In this document: positions 1-7,185 of the stretch, piece by piece
Layout of the letters: every line of letters begins with the position of its first letter
Position numbering within the stretch: the first letter of the stretch is position 1
Assembly: GCA_900317855.1 (NCBI GenBank)
Contig: ONIG01000017.1
Coordinates: 1 to 43,446 of the forward strand
Length of the DNA: 43,446 bases
Direction of reading: 5' to 3'
From: an uncultured Eubacteriales bacterium
GTDB taxonomy: Bacteria > Bacillota > Clostridia > Oscillospirales > Oscillospiraceae
Notes under the pieces: model-generated
Database searches by the model: none
Told to the model about the DNA's origin: nothing
Seen by the model: only the letters and a program-made list of their open reading frames with translations
Program-made: the position numbers and the translations under genes

Positions 1-1
1 C

Positions 2-136
2 TTTTATATTCCGTGGTACAGCATCGCCATCGCCGTCGGCAGCGTGTTTCTGGTCGTGTTTGTCACGATGCTGTATGCCATGGATAAGATCAAAAAGGAC
101 AATACAATTGATGCGCTGAAGAATGAGAATATGTGA
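2..136 (+). CDS. ABC transporter permease, C-terminal end (partial)
   Basis: Only the last 44 codons are in the window, ending with TGA at 134-136. They encode one hydrophobic segment of about 20 residues (around IAIAVGSVFLVVF) followed by a charged tail ending KKDNTIDALKNENM. That layout, a last transmembrane helix and then a short basic tail with a 'IIDALRNEN'-like ending, is what FtsX/MacB-type ABC permeases of Firmicutes show at their C-terminus. The fold and substrate cannot be judged from this piece. It is the left flank of the AT-rich island and the last gene here with host-like base composition. An unrelated membrane protein is possible. Confidence 0.6.
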   Translation, partial: FYIPWYSIAIAVGSVFLVVFVTMLYAMDKIKKDNTIDALKNENM

Positions 137-158
137 GTTTCTATTATTTCCAAAATAT

Positions 159-205
159 TAGGATGGGGCACGCAAATGTGCCCTATCCTAATTTGTATAT
201 ATTTT
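159..205 (+). terminator. Terminator after the permease gene
   Basis: Inverted repeat of 13 bp with one G.T pair: TAGGATGGGGCAC at 159-171, loop 172-177, GTGCCCTATCCTA at 178-190. An AT-rich stretch containing TTTT follows. It lies 22 bp after the permease stop. The T tract is not clean, so strength is uncertain. Confidence 0.6.
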
Positions 206-227
206 AAAAATCATAACGAAACTTATC

Positions 228-256
228 TTGTTCGTTTTTATTTTTTTTGGTATTAT
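228..256 (+). promoter_or_regulatory. Possible promoter of the Gabija-like operon
   Basis: TTGTTC at 228-233, a 17-bp T-rich spacer and TATTAT at 251-256. The -10 box matches 5 of 6 consensus bases and the -35 box 3 of 6. It lies 86 bp upstream of the OLD nuclease start in very AT-rich DNA, where chance matches are common. Confidence 0.35.
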
Positions 257-342
257 TTGAATATAAGCTGGATGTTGTTGATTTAGGATAGAGATAATTA
301 GTTACAAGATTTATTGTTATATATTTTAAGAGGAACTCGTGT

Positions 343-2088
343 ATGAAAATTGCATTGATGACTATTAATAATTTTAGGGGAATTCAATCAGGCGCTTTTT
401 ATTTTCCGTTAAATCAACGTATTTTTTGCATAATTGGACCTGGTGATAGTTGTAAATCGACCTTATTAAAAGCAGTTGAATGGTGCTTGTGGCCAACATG
501 GAATCTTTATGTAACTGATCTGGATTTTTACAATGGTGACACAACTTCTCCAATTATTATTGAAATGTCCGTTGCAGAGATACCTGGAGAATTACTTACA
601 GAAGATAAATTTGGTTTATATCTACGTAATTTTGGGGCTGTTGCAATAGGGGCAGAGAACGACGAACCAGTTGATAATGAAACTTCTGTCATAACAATTC
701 GATTAACCATTGATAACACCTTGGAACCAGTGTGGTCAATTATATCGAACAGAACAGATCCTCGACCCATAACTCAAAAAGATCGCAGATATTTTTCTTT
801 TGGCCTCATTGGCTTTGAATATGAAAAAGACTTTGTGTGGGGTCGAACTTCTGTTCTACAACTATATGGAGGAACATCACGTGATGCGCTCCACACCGCA
901 TACAAAGAGGCAATGCGAGCGGCAGTTGAAAAGGCAGACTTGACGGCTCTTGATGGTGCGACTACGGAAATTACAAACATTGGAAAAGAGTACGGCGTGA
1001 GGGTTGCCGGCGAACTAAGCAACAGACTTCTAATGCAAAATGGCAGCTACTCTACAAATGTTGGAATATTTGAAGGAAAAGTCCCATTTATTCAACGAGG
1101 TCTCGGCAGTAAACGGCTATTGTCTATGGGATTGAATATTCGAGCCTCATCAGATGGTAGCCTAATTCTGATTGATGAGATTGAAACTGGCTTAGAACCC
1201 TATAGGCTTTGTACGCTTATTAATCAACTAAGAGCTGAATTTACTAATCAAGGACAACTTATTTTTACAACTCACTCAAGAAGTGCGGTCTGTGAATGTA
1301 GGGCATCTGAGCTATTTATTATTAACGAAATAAATGGCAGGGTTTCCTTGTTTCCAGTAGCACAGCAAGATGCACTCGAAGAGGTCCAATCACTTATCCG
1401 AACAGAACCGGATGCGTTTCTTTGCAAGAGGATCATAGTATGTGAAGGGAAAACAGAAGTTGGGATACTGAGAGCATTTGATGATTACCTTTATAAATGC
1501 AAAAAGTTTCGATTTGCTTATAACGGCGTCGGAACTGCACTTGGCGGTGGAGGGAACAAGTTTTTTAAGTTAGCAAAACTGCTCAAAAAATGTGGGTATG
1601 ATGTTTGCATTCTGATGGATTCGGATTTACCAGAAGAAGAGACACAAAAAAGTGAAATGGAGGCCTTAGGAATAAAGGTGTTCTCTTGGGAAACCGGAAA
1701 TTCTATAGAGGAGCAAATCTTTCATGATTCAAATCCAAAGTGTGCGGAAGAATTAATTGCATTAGCGATTGAAAATAAAGGTTATGATAGTGTAAAAGCA
1801 AGACTTATCAATGATATAGAAAACGCCGAGGCTGTATTCATATTTGGCGATGACAGCATTACTTTTTCCAAAGAAGTGAAAGAAGATGTCCTGATAAGCG
1901 TTGGTAGAGTTTCCAAAGGAAAATGGAATGAGAAAAAGAAGCGTCATGATGGAGGCTGGTATAAACGGATAGATCTAGGTCAAGCGGTAGGTGAAATCAT
2001 ATTCCAAAGCGGGCGAATAAAGGACGGAAGCAAGTTCATGGAAACTATGAATGCATTGGGAAAGTGGGTAAAAGCAAATGACCCCTGA
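343..2088 (+). CDS. GajA-like class 2 OLD-family ATPase/TOPRIM endonuclease
   Basis: 581 aa. The N-terminal part is an ABC-type ATPase: Walker A GPGDSCKST at residues 32-40, signature-like GLGSKRLLSMGL near 253-264, Walker B LILIDEIETGLEP near 274-286 and the switch His in FTTH at 311. The C-terminal part is a TOPRIM nuclease: acidic CEGKTE at 367-372 and MDSD at 425-428. This domain order, the length, and the overlapping UvrD-like helicase downstream are the hallmarks of class 2 OLD nucleases and of Gabija GajA, which nicks DNA in anti-phage defence. The start has AAGAGGA about 8 bp upstream. Odd: the Walker A Gly before Lys is Cys (one base change from Gly). The N-terminus resembles the 'GPGDSGKST' OLD branch more than the Bacillus prototype as I recall it, so the Gabija subtype is uncertain. 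Confidence 0.88.
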   Translation: MKIALMTINNFRGIQSGAFYFPLNQRIFCIIGPGDSCKSTLLKAVEWCLWPTWNLYVTDLDFYNGDTTSPIIIEMSVAEIPGELLTEDKFGLYLRNFGAVAIGAENDEPVDNETSVITIRLTIDNTLEPVWSIISNRTDPRPITQKDRRYFSFGLIGFEYEKDFVWGRTSVLQLYGGTSRDALHTAYKEAMRAAVEKADLTALDGATTEITNIGKEYGVRVAGELSNRLLMQNGSYSTNVGIFEGKVPFIQRGLGSKRLLSMGLNIRASSDGSLILIDEIETGLEPYRLCTLINQLRAEFTNQGQLIFTTHSRSAVCECRASELFIINEINGRVSLFPVAQQDALEEVQSLIRTEPDAFLCKRIIVCEGKTEVGILRAFDDYLYKCKKFRFAYNGVGTALGGGGNKFFKLAKLLKKCGYDVCILMDSDLPEEETQKSEMEALGIKVFSWETGNSIEEQIFHDSNPKCAEELIALAIENKGYDSVKARLINDIENAEAVFIFGDDSITFSKEVKEDVLISVGRVSKGKWNEKKKRHDGGWYKRIDLGQAVGEIIFQSGRIKDGSKFMETMNALGKWVKANDP

Positions 2089-3499
2089 AGAGATTGCCCT
2101 CATCCAATCAAAGCAAAACGCGGCAATTGTTGCAGCGGCAGGGCACGGAAAAACAGAGATGATCGTGGATCTCGTGGAAGCGTCGAGTAAGAAAGTCCTT
2201 TTGGTTACACATACTAATGCAGGGATAGATGCACTAACAAAAAGGCTGCGTAAAAGAGGCGTCGACAGCAAACGATACTCTATTACGACAATTGCGGGCT
2301 TTTGCCTACGCTGGTGTTCGTCCTACCCACGAACCGCAGGAATTAACAACATTCCAGTTACAGATAGAGACTACTATCCCATGCAGTATAAAGGAGCAGT
2401 TGCAATATTTCAAAAAGCATGGGCGCGTGAGGTAATACAACGAACTTATGGCAGTATAATTGTGGATGAGTATCAAGATTGTGTGCTTGTCCAGCATCAA
2501 ATTTTTATAGAAATCAATAAGTCTGTCCCAGTCATAGTTTTTGGCGACCCACTACAAGCTATCTTTGGCTGGGCAGGAAAACTTGTGTCTTGGAATAACC
2601 TCTGCTTCGAACGGGTAAACATCAATACTTACCCGTGGAGATGGAGAGAAACGAATCCCGCTCTAGGACAATACTTAAACAACATACGTAGTACCTTAGA
2701 ACCGGGATTGAGTGGTAAGTGTGTTACAATTCCTGTTAAAGCTGTTGCTGGATGCATTCAGGTTCTGCCAACATCGTGTAAAAATGATGCAACGCTTATC
2801 AATTTGGCACGCCGTTATAAAGATACTGTATTTATCACAAAATGGAAACGTGATCAAGAAGCATTTTCACGTGGTACTGGCGGCGCCTTTCAGAATGATG
2901 AAGCGCAAAATATGAGCGATCTGTTTGAAATGTCGAAAGTTTTTGATATGCATGATGGTACTACTAGTGCAACTGGGCTTGTTGCCTTTCTTGAAATGTG
3001 TGCTACAGGCATCAAAACCGAGTTAGCTTCTTACAAAAGAAACATCCAAGTAGGCAACTATAATTTCAGTAGAATAAAAAAGCATCCTGAGTTTGGAAAA
3101 CTAATAAAAACAGTATATGAGACAACAAACAATGAATCCATAATAGCCATACTGGATTGGGTGGTAAAAGAACCTTCTATTAGACTCCATCGAAAAGAAC
3201 TATTCTCGGAAATGCGTAGGGCGCTTGTATATTCTTGCGAGAAAAACATTTCAGTTTTTGATGCGGCACAAAGAATTAGAACCATTTCTGGGCTTCAACA
3301 TCCACATCCTAAATATAGAATGATGTCATCAAGAACTGTGCTTTCAAAAGGGTTGGAGTTCGATTGTGTTATTGTTGATCTTGAGAAAGGTATGTCAGTT
3401 ACAGATTATTATGTTGCGCTGACAAGAGCAAAAAAACAAATAATCTTAATCTCAGACCACGCAAATGTCACTTTGGACGCTCCTAGGCTATACAACTAG
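2078..3499 (+). CDS. GajB-like UvrD/PcrA-type superfamily 1 helicase
   Basis: 473 aa, starting 11 bp inside the OLD nuclease gene, so translation is probably coupled; there is no strong ribosome binding site. Superfamily 1 motifs are visible: Walker A AAAGHGKTE at residues 19-27, motif Ia THTNAG at 44-49, motif II VDEYQD at 129-134, motif III VFGDPLQAIFGW at 154-165, motif V (TVLSKGLEFDCVIV) and motif VI (YVALTRAKK) near the C-terminus. It is much shorter than a housekeeping UvrD (about 720 aa) and close to GajB (about 490 aa). In Gabija the helicase partner binds the GajA assembly and responds to DNA ends or nicks. Function here is inferred from the pair. Confidence 0.87.
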   Translation: MTPEEIALIQSKQNAAIVAAAGHGKTEMIVDLVEASSKKVLLVTHTNAGIDALTKRLRKRGVDSKRYSITTIAGFCLRWCSSYPRTAGINNIPVTDRDYYPMQYKGAVAIFQKAWAREVIQRTYGSIIVDEYQDCVLVQHQIFIEINKSVPVIVFGDPLQAIFGWAGKLVSWNNLCFERVNINTYPWRWRETNPALGQYLNNIRSTLEPGLSGKCVTIPVKAVAGCIQVLPTSCKNDATLINLARRYKDTVFITKWKRDQEAFSRGTGGAFQNDEAQNMSDLFEMSKVFDMHDGTTSATGLVAFLEMCATGIKTELASYKRNIQVGNYNFSRIKKHPEFGKLIKTVYETTNNESIIAILDWVVKEPSIRLHRKELFSEMRRALVYSCEKNISVFDAAQRIRTISGLQHPHPKYRMMSSRTVLSKGLEFDCVIVDLEKGMSVTDYYVALTRAKKQIILISDHANVTLDAPRLYN

Positions 3500-3500
3500 A

Positions 3501-3915
3501 ACAAAGAGTATTCGTGATGCTGCGAAAGGTGATAAAAACAACCATGCGGTTTTTGGTGGAAATACAAATATGAGAACGAGATTAAGTAGTGTATTTCAGC
3601 TATAGGCTCAAATGATTATATTTCACTGAAAGATGATACAATCAAGAGTAACGAAGTAGCTACGGAATAACTCGATAGCTGATAAAAATAGCGCACGATC
3701 TTGGTTAGTTGCTTGGACTAAAGAAAAGTGCCGTAGATGAGCTGATTAGTGAGATTGGAACACCTAAATTTTGGAATAGAAGTATGTCATTTTTCGAAAA
3801 GGATAACATCAATCTTCGCTTTGCAAACAAGATCGCGCTGTTATTCATCTTGCATGTATGCTAAAAACACCCCGCAAAAATGGAGCGCCAAGAACTATCA
3901 AAGATGAATGAATTG
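3501..3915 (+). pseudogene. Decayed coding remnant between the two defence modules
   Basis: No intact gene lies in 3500-4040. Stop-interrupted pieces on the plus strand read like protein: 3501-3605 (contains RDAAKGDKNNHAVFGGNTN), the stretch 3606-3670 (GSNDYISLKDDTIKSNE), 3715-3860 (contains KKSAVDELISEIGTPKFW) and, after a frame change, about 3822-3911 (QDRAVIHLACMLKTPRKNG). Their AT-rich codon use matches the island, and consecutive pieces run in the same direction. They look like one or two genes broken by frameshifts. I do not recognise the family. Chance reading frames in AT-rich DNA remain possible. Confidence 0.35.
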
Positions 3916-3979
3916 ATAATGACAAAACACACGAAAAATCCGTTTAATTGGCTTTTTTGCAGATTTTTTGCAAATATGC

Positions 3980-4008
3980 TTGATAAACGGAGATTAACGT
4001 GTTACATT
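3980..4008 (+). promoter_or_regulatory. Promoter of the AAA15-HEPN operon
   Basis: TTGATA at 3980-3985, 17-bp spacer, TACATT at 4003-4008, followed by an AT-rich leader of about 25 nt and a strong AAAGGAGGAGG site before the ATG at 4041. Spacing is ideal and the -35 box matches 5 of 6. It gives this two-gene unit its own promoter, separate from the Gabija-like operon. Confidence 0.62.
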
Positions 4009-4040
4009 AGATATGTATTATTTGAAAGGAGGAGGTACTA

Positions 4041-5291
4041 ATGTTGCTTGAATTTGCTTGTTCTAACCACAAGTCAATTCGGAACCAAGTGCTTTTTTCT
4101 ACCGTAGCTGGAAAAGATACCGTTCATGAGGACAAAATCTATGATGTAGAAGGCATTAAGGTTTTGAAATCAGCGGTTATCTATGGTGCAAATGGCTCAG
4201 GTAAAAGCAATTTCATTGATGCAATTTCTTTTGTAAAAAGACTAGTTATGAATAGCATCAATCACCAACCAGGGCAAGGTATTCGCCAAATTCCACACAA
4301 ACTTGATGGTTTTGATAGAGAGAGCTCTTATAAGATCCAATTTATAACAAAGGAAGTAAGGTATGTGTTCGGCTTTTCGTTGAAGAACATGCTTGTTTCC
4401 GAAGAGTATCTTTATTATTTTCCCAATAATCGGCAAACAAAAATCTTTGAACGTGATGAAAAAACGTTTAGTGCCGGAAGTAAGTTTCGAGGCAAATTTT
4501 CTGCATGCAAAGATGTGCTTAAGCCTAATCGTTTACTCCTTTCTTGTGCAGCTAATTTTAGTTCTGTGCAAGAGGTAACGGATGCATTTATGTTCTTCAA
4601 TGATGAGCTTGTAGTTTATGGCCCAGAAAACCAAGATAATTGGATGAATTATTCGCTCTATCAGATGAATAATAACTCGAAGATAAAGTCTGCGGTTATT
4701 GCTTTTTTAGGAGAGCTTGGCACAGGAATAAAAGACATTAAAGTAGCTATCGATAAAAAGAAATTGGAGTCTACGGATTTACCACCTTTCCTATCTGATG
4801 AATTCAAAGCACTCCTTCTTCAAGATAGCATGGTAGATGCTATTTCTGCCAAAGTAAAATATGGACAATTCGAAACGGATTTGATGATGGAAGAATCTAC
4901 GGGCATAAAGAAACTATTTGCTTTTTTGTGCCCTCTCATTGATATTATGATAAATGGAAAAGTCTTGGTATGCGATGAGCTCGAGGATAGCTTTCACGAA
5001 TCTCTAGTCTACGGACTAGTGAAATTGTTTGTCAATACAACTTCTAAGAAGCAGGCACAACTAATCTTTACAACTCACGAGACAGGACTCTTGAATCTTG
5101 ACCTTTTCAGAAGGGATCAAATCTGGTTCACTGAACTAAAGAAAAATGAGAGATCTACAGACCTTTATTCGCTTGCAGAAATTAAGAATGTTAGAAAAGA
5201 AGAGAATTTTGGCAAGGGATATATTTCTGGAAAATATGGTGCAATTCCAATGCTGAATCTCGACTTTGCTAATATTGTCTCTCAGATGTGA
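4041..5291 (+). CDS. AAA15-family (COG1106-type) ABC-like ATPase of a two-gene defence or toxin unit
   Basis: 416 aa. Walker A GANGSGKS at residues 49-56, a signature-like ESTGIKKL in the second half, Walker B VLVCDELEDSFH, the switch FTTH, and a C-terminal GYISGKYGAIP. This final motif and layout are typical of COG1106 ATP-binding proteins such as AbiLi, RloA and the PARIS ATPase AriA. Those ATPases sense invasion and control a toxic effector encoded next door, usually a TOPRIM or RloB-type protein. Here the partner 15 bp downstream is instead a HEPN protein. Start chosen from the strong AGGAGGAGG site. It has no nuclease domain of its own, so it probably acts as sensor or regulator; the trigger is unknown. 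Confidence 0.85.
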   Translation: MLLEFACSNHKSIRNQVLFSTVAGKDTVHEDKIYDVEGIKVLKSAVIYGANGSGKSNFIDAISFVKRLVMNSINHQPGQGIRQIPHKLDGFDRESSYKIQFITKEVRYVFGFSLKNMLVSEEYLYYFPNNRQTKIFERDEKTFSAGSKFRGKFSACKDVLKPNRLLLSCAANFSSVQEVTDAFMFFNDELVVYGPENQDNWMNYSLYQMNNNSKIKSAVIAFLGELGTGIKDIKVAIDKKKLESTDLPPFLSDEFKALLLQDSMVDAISAKVKYGQFETDLMMEESTGIKKLFAFLCPLIDIMINGKVLVCDELEDSFHESLVYGLVKLFVNTTSKKQAQLIFTTHETGLLNLDLFRRDQIWFTELKKNERSTDLYSLAEIKNVRKEENFGKGYISGKYGAIPMLNLDFANIVSQM

Positions 5292-5306
5292 CTTGGGGGT
5301 GATTGG

Positions 5307-6011
5307 ATGTCAGCCAAACGCGATCTTTCTTTAATTCCAAGAAAAGAGAATCAACGAGATGCTCAGCCAATTGCCCCACCAGTTCAATTCTCTTTAGAGG
5401 AAATAAAACAACATTTCGTAGACAGCATGCAGTCTATAAAGGAACAATATGTAGTTGCCGACTCCCTTTTGGTGGACGGTAACGAAAATGGTTGTAAAAC
5501 AATATGGCGCTCTCAGATTGTTCTAGCCGAGGGATTACTAGATTTTTACATTCATGAGATGAGCAAATTTTGCCTTTTTAGAATGTTCACGGGACAGTGG
5601 GAAAAATCAGAAAAGTATGCATCTATCAAGATTCCTATGGCCAAAGTTGAAGAAGCGATGGAAGCTATAGAATCTAAGGATTGGTTCTTCAATTACTTAA
5701 ATGATCGCTTTAGCCGAGATGTTTTTATATCAAAAGAAAGTATGAGAGATCAGCTGAATTTGATTGGCATAGGTTTTTCTGCTGTAATGGTTAAAGCATT
5801 TCCAAGCGATAAAGAGGAAACATCAAACAAATATGGCTCGAAAGTGGTAGCAGATTTGTTTGAAAGACGGAATGTAATAGCTCATCAGAATGACAGAAGT
5901 CATGCTTCGGCAGAGCAGAATGACATTTCTAAGGAGTTTGTATCTGACTATATTTCAAAAGTTGAGACAATAATGAGTTCAATTCACTCTATTGCCGAAG
6001 ATAAAGGGTAG
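5307..6011 (+). CDS. HEPN-domain protein, predicted RNase effector paired with the AAA15 ATPase
   Basis: 234 aa, all-alpha in appearance, starting 15 bp after the ATPase gene with a GGGGGTGA site upstream. The key feature is the HEPN catalytic motif R-x4-H, RNVIAH at residues 188-193, preceded by a second Arg at 187 and followed by polar residues and a helical tail. Helical segments around 66-90 and 130-165 fit the RiboL-PSP or MAE_28990-like HEPN groups. HEPN proteins of this kind are ribonucleases in toxin-antitoxin, abortive-infection and CRISPR systems. With an AAA15 ATPase as operon partner, the simplest model is an RNase toxin held or triggered by the ATPase. Family assignment rests on the motif and helical pattern; no named system was recognised. 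Confidence 0.75.
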   Translation: MSAKRDLSLIPRKENQRDAQPIAPPVQFSLEEIKQHFVDSMQSIKEQYVVADSLLVDGNENGCKTIWRSQIVLAEGLLDFYIHEMSKFCLFRMFTGQWEKSEKYASIKIPMAKVEEAMEAIESKDWFFNYLNDRFSRDVFISKESMRDQLNLIGIGFSAVMVKAFPSDKEETSNKYGSKVVADLFERRNVIAHQNDRSHASAEQNDISKEFVSDYISKVETIMSSIHSIAEDKG

Positions 6012-6343
6012 TTGCATAGAGGGAAGCCAAGCAACTGAAAAACGCAGAGTGCGTATGATTTTGGCAACATCATGGCAACAGAAAATCGGATAGCCTATAT
6101 TCAATGGATAATAGAGGCAATCAAAATACTGTGTGATAAATCACCCATACAAAATTGTTTAAGTGAAAGAACTCGTGATCGAGTGGGAATAATTCCATCT
6201 TGTTTGGGTTAGAGGCAAGAAATGCCCTAATTTCAAGGGTTTTGGGACATAAAACAAGTAAAAACAATGTCCCCAAAGCCGCTTCCAGTACCAAATCAGT
6301 ACCAACTGCAGGATTTGATGAGTAAATTCTAAATGGCTTTCGA

Positions 6344-6387
6344 GTCCCTGTTGTTTTCTCAATTCGAGGAAACAACAGGGACTTTTT
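6344..6387 (+). terminator. Strong intrinsic terminator inside the island
   Basis: Left arm GTCCCTGTTGTTT at 6344-6356 and right arm AAACAACAGGGAC at 6370-6382 pair perfectly. Four further pairs (6357-6360 with 6366-6369, one G.T) close a 5-nt loop, giving a 17-bp stem followed by TTTTT. It separates the HEPN operon from the xis/int genes. Confidence 0.85.
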
Positions 6388-6497
6388 CTGTTTTCTTATT
6401 CTGTTCCTCAAACAAGCCATTTGTTCCTGATACCAGTGATACCAAAATTTTTTCCCAAAAGGGCTTAAGTTTTACCCCTTCTTATCTCCGAATATAT

Positions 6498-6534
6498 GAG
6501 GACGGTAATAATGTCCTCCGAGATGTAAAGGAGG
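6498..6534 (+). promoter_or_regulatory. Leader with two mutually exclusive hairpins before the HTH gene
   Basis: GAGGAC at 6498-6503 can pair with GTCCTC at 6513-6518. The overlapping CCTCC at 6515-6519 can instead pair with GGAGG at 6530-6534, which is the ribosome binding site of the HTH gene. The two pairings share bases and exclude each other, so the leader could switch translation. The stems are short (6 and 5 bp), so this is suggestive only. Confidence 0.35.
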
Positions 6535-6542
6535 TAAACAAC

Positions 6543-6764
6543 ATGGCAGAAAGCATTTTTATGAAAGCTGAAGAAGTGGCAAGATTTCTCGGAGTCTCTA
6601 AAACAGAGGCGTACAGAATCATTAAAAGGCTCAACACTGAGCTCAAGGAAAACGGATATATGGTCATCAGCGGTAGAGTCAGCAGAAGATACCTTGAGGA
6701 ACAGGTTTATGGCTATCGGGGCTGCACCGGAATAGACAGTTTATCTGAAGAACAGGAGGTATAA
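6543..6764 (+). CDS. Small helix-turn-helix DNA-binding protein, excisionase-like
   Basis: 73 aa from the ATG at 6543, which follows an AAAGGAGG site by 8 bp; an open frame extends upstream but has no such signal. The segment KAEEVARFLGVSKTEAYRIIKRL is a clear helix-turn-helix and RVSRRYLEEQVYG resembles the wing end of MerR/excisionase-like folds. Proteins of this size directly before a tyrosine integrase act as recombination directionality factors or regulators in Clostridial integrative elements. The integrase fragment follows 3 bp after its stop, so they form one operon. Since the integrase is broken, excision is presumably no longer possible from this element alone. Confidence 0.75.
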   Translation: MAESIFMKAEEVARFLGVSKTEAYRIIKRLNTELKENGYMVISGRVSRRYLEEQVYGYRGCTGIDSLSEEQEV

Positions 6765-6767
6765 GGT

Positions 6768-7139
6768 ATGTCTGTCTATAAGGATGAAAAACAAAAAACC
6801 TGGTATGTTTCCGTCAGGTATACCGATTGGCGAGGAGAAAAGACCAGGAAAGTCAAGAGAGGCTTTAAGACCAAGCGAGAAGCTTTGGAATGGGAGCAGA
6901 GTTTCCTGAATGAGAATTCCGGAAACCTTGAAATGACATTTGGTGAATTTGTCGATGTCTACGAGGAAAATCTTAAGGACCGGCTCAGACAAAGCACCTG
7001 GCAAACCAAAGTCAGCATCATTGAAAGCAAGATCCTTCCATATTTCAGGAAGAAACGAATGATTGATATCCGTCCAAGCGACGTGGTTGCCTGGCAGAAC
7101 AAGTTAATGAGTTTTAAGGATGAAAATGGGGAACATTAG
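6768..7139 (+). pseudogene. Tyrosine site-specific integrase, 3'-truncated
   Basis: The 123 aa that remain match the N-terminal part of phage/ICE integrases: an AP2-like arm-binding domain (residues 1-55, KDEKQKTWYVSVRYTDWRG and KTKREALEWE) and the start of the SAM-like core-binding domain (60-115, MTFGEFVDVYEENL to RPSDVVAWQNKLMS). Intact members are about 370-400 aa. The catalytic domain with its R-H-R-Y residues is absent. The expected sequence breaks off after KDENGE at about 7133 and a stop follows two codons later, at the point where the DNA becomes host-like. It has a good ribosome binding site (AGGAGG at 6754-6759), so it could still be translated as an arm-binding fragment. Confidence 0.88.
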
Positions 7140-7185
7140 CTTTGTGCAGAGAATTTGTATGGCTGCGTTCCCATGATGCCTCCTG

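Larger units (their letters stand above)
6012..6542. other. Non-coding 530 bp upstream of the excisionase-like gene, with paired direct repeats
   Basis: No convincing gene on either strand. It contains three pairs of short direct repeats: GGCAACA at 6063-6069 and 6074-6080 (11 bp apart), CAGTACCAA at 6286-6294 and 6297-6305 (11 bp apart), and TGATACCA at 6428-6435 and 6437-6444 (9 bp apart). It also holds a strong terminator at 6344-6387 and a leader with two competing hairpins at 6498-6534. Helically phased repeats next to xis/int genes resemble arm-type binding sites of tyrosine integrases; this reading is inference. Confidence 0.45.
137..7133. mobile_element. AT-rich defence island, remnant of an integrative element
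   Basis: Base composition changes abruptly to AT-rich after the permease stop and back to GC-rich near 7133-7180. Inside are two defence-type modules, decayed coding sequence, an excisionase-like HTH gene and the N-terminal third of a tyrosine integrase. The integrase ends at a breakpoint near 7130, so the right end and its attachment site are lost. Left boundary and mobility are inferred; no flanking direct repeat could be identified. Codon use of the island genes (AAA, ATT, TTT rich) differs clearly from the host genes to the right. Confidence 0.6.

Noticed and set aside
6335..6390. tRNA 3' end or attachment site, because of TTTCGAGTCCC at 6338-6348
   Set aside because: No cloverleaf arms can be drawn; the bases belong to the 17-bp stem of an intrinsic terminator.
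6121..6420. 99-codon minus-strand open frame between the HEPN and HTH genes
   Set aside because: It covers the terminator hairpin and direct repeats, has no ribosome site and no recognisable motif.
6333..6542. N-terminal extension of the HTH gene upstream of 6543
   Set aside because: It would run through a terminator and the leader hairpins; the strong AAAGGAGG site points to ATG 6543.
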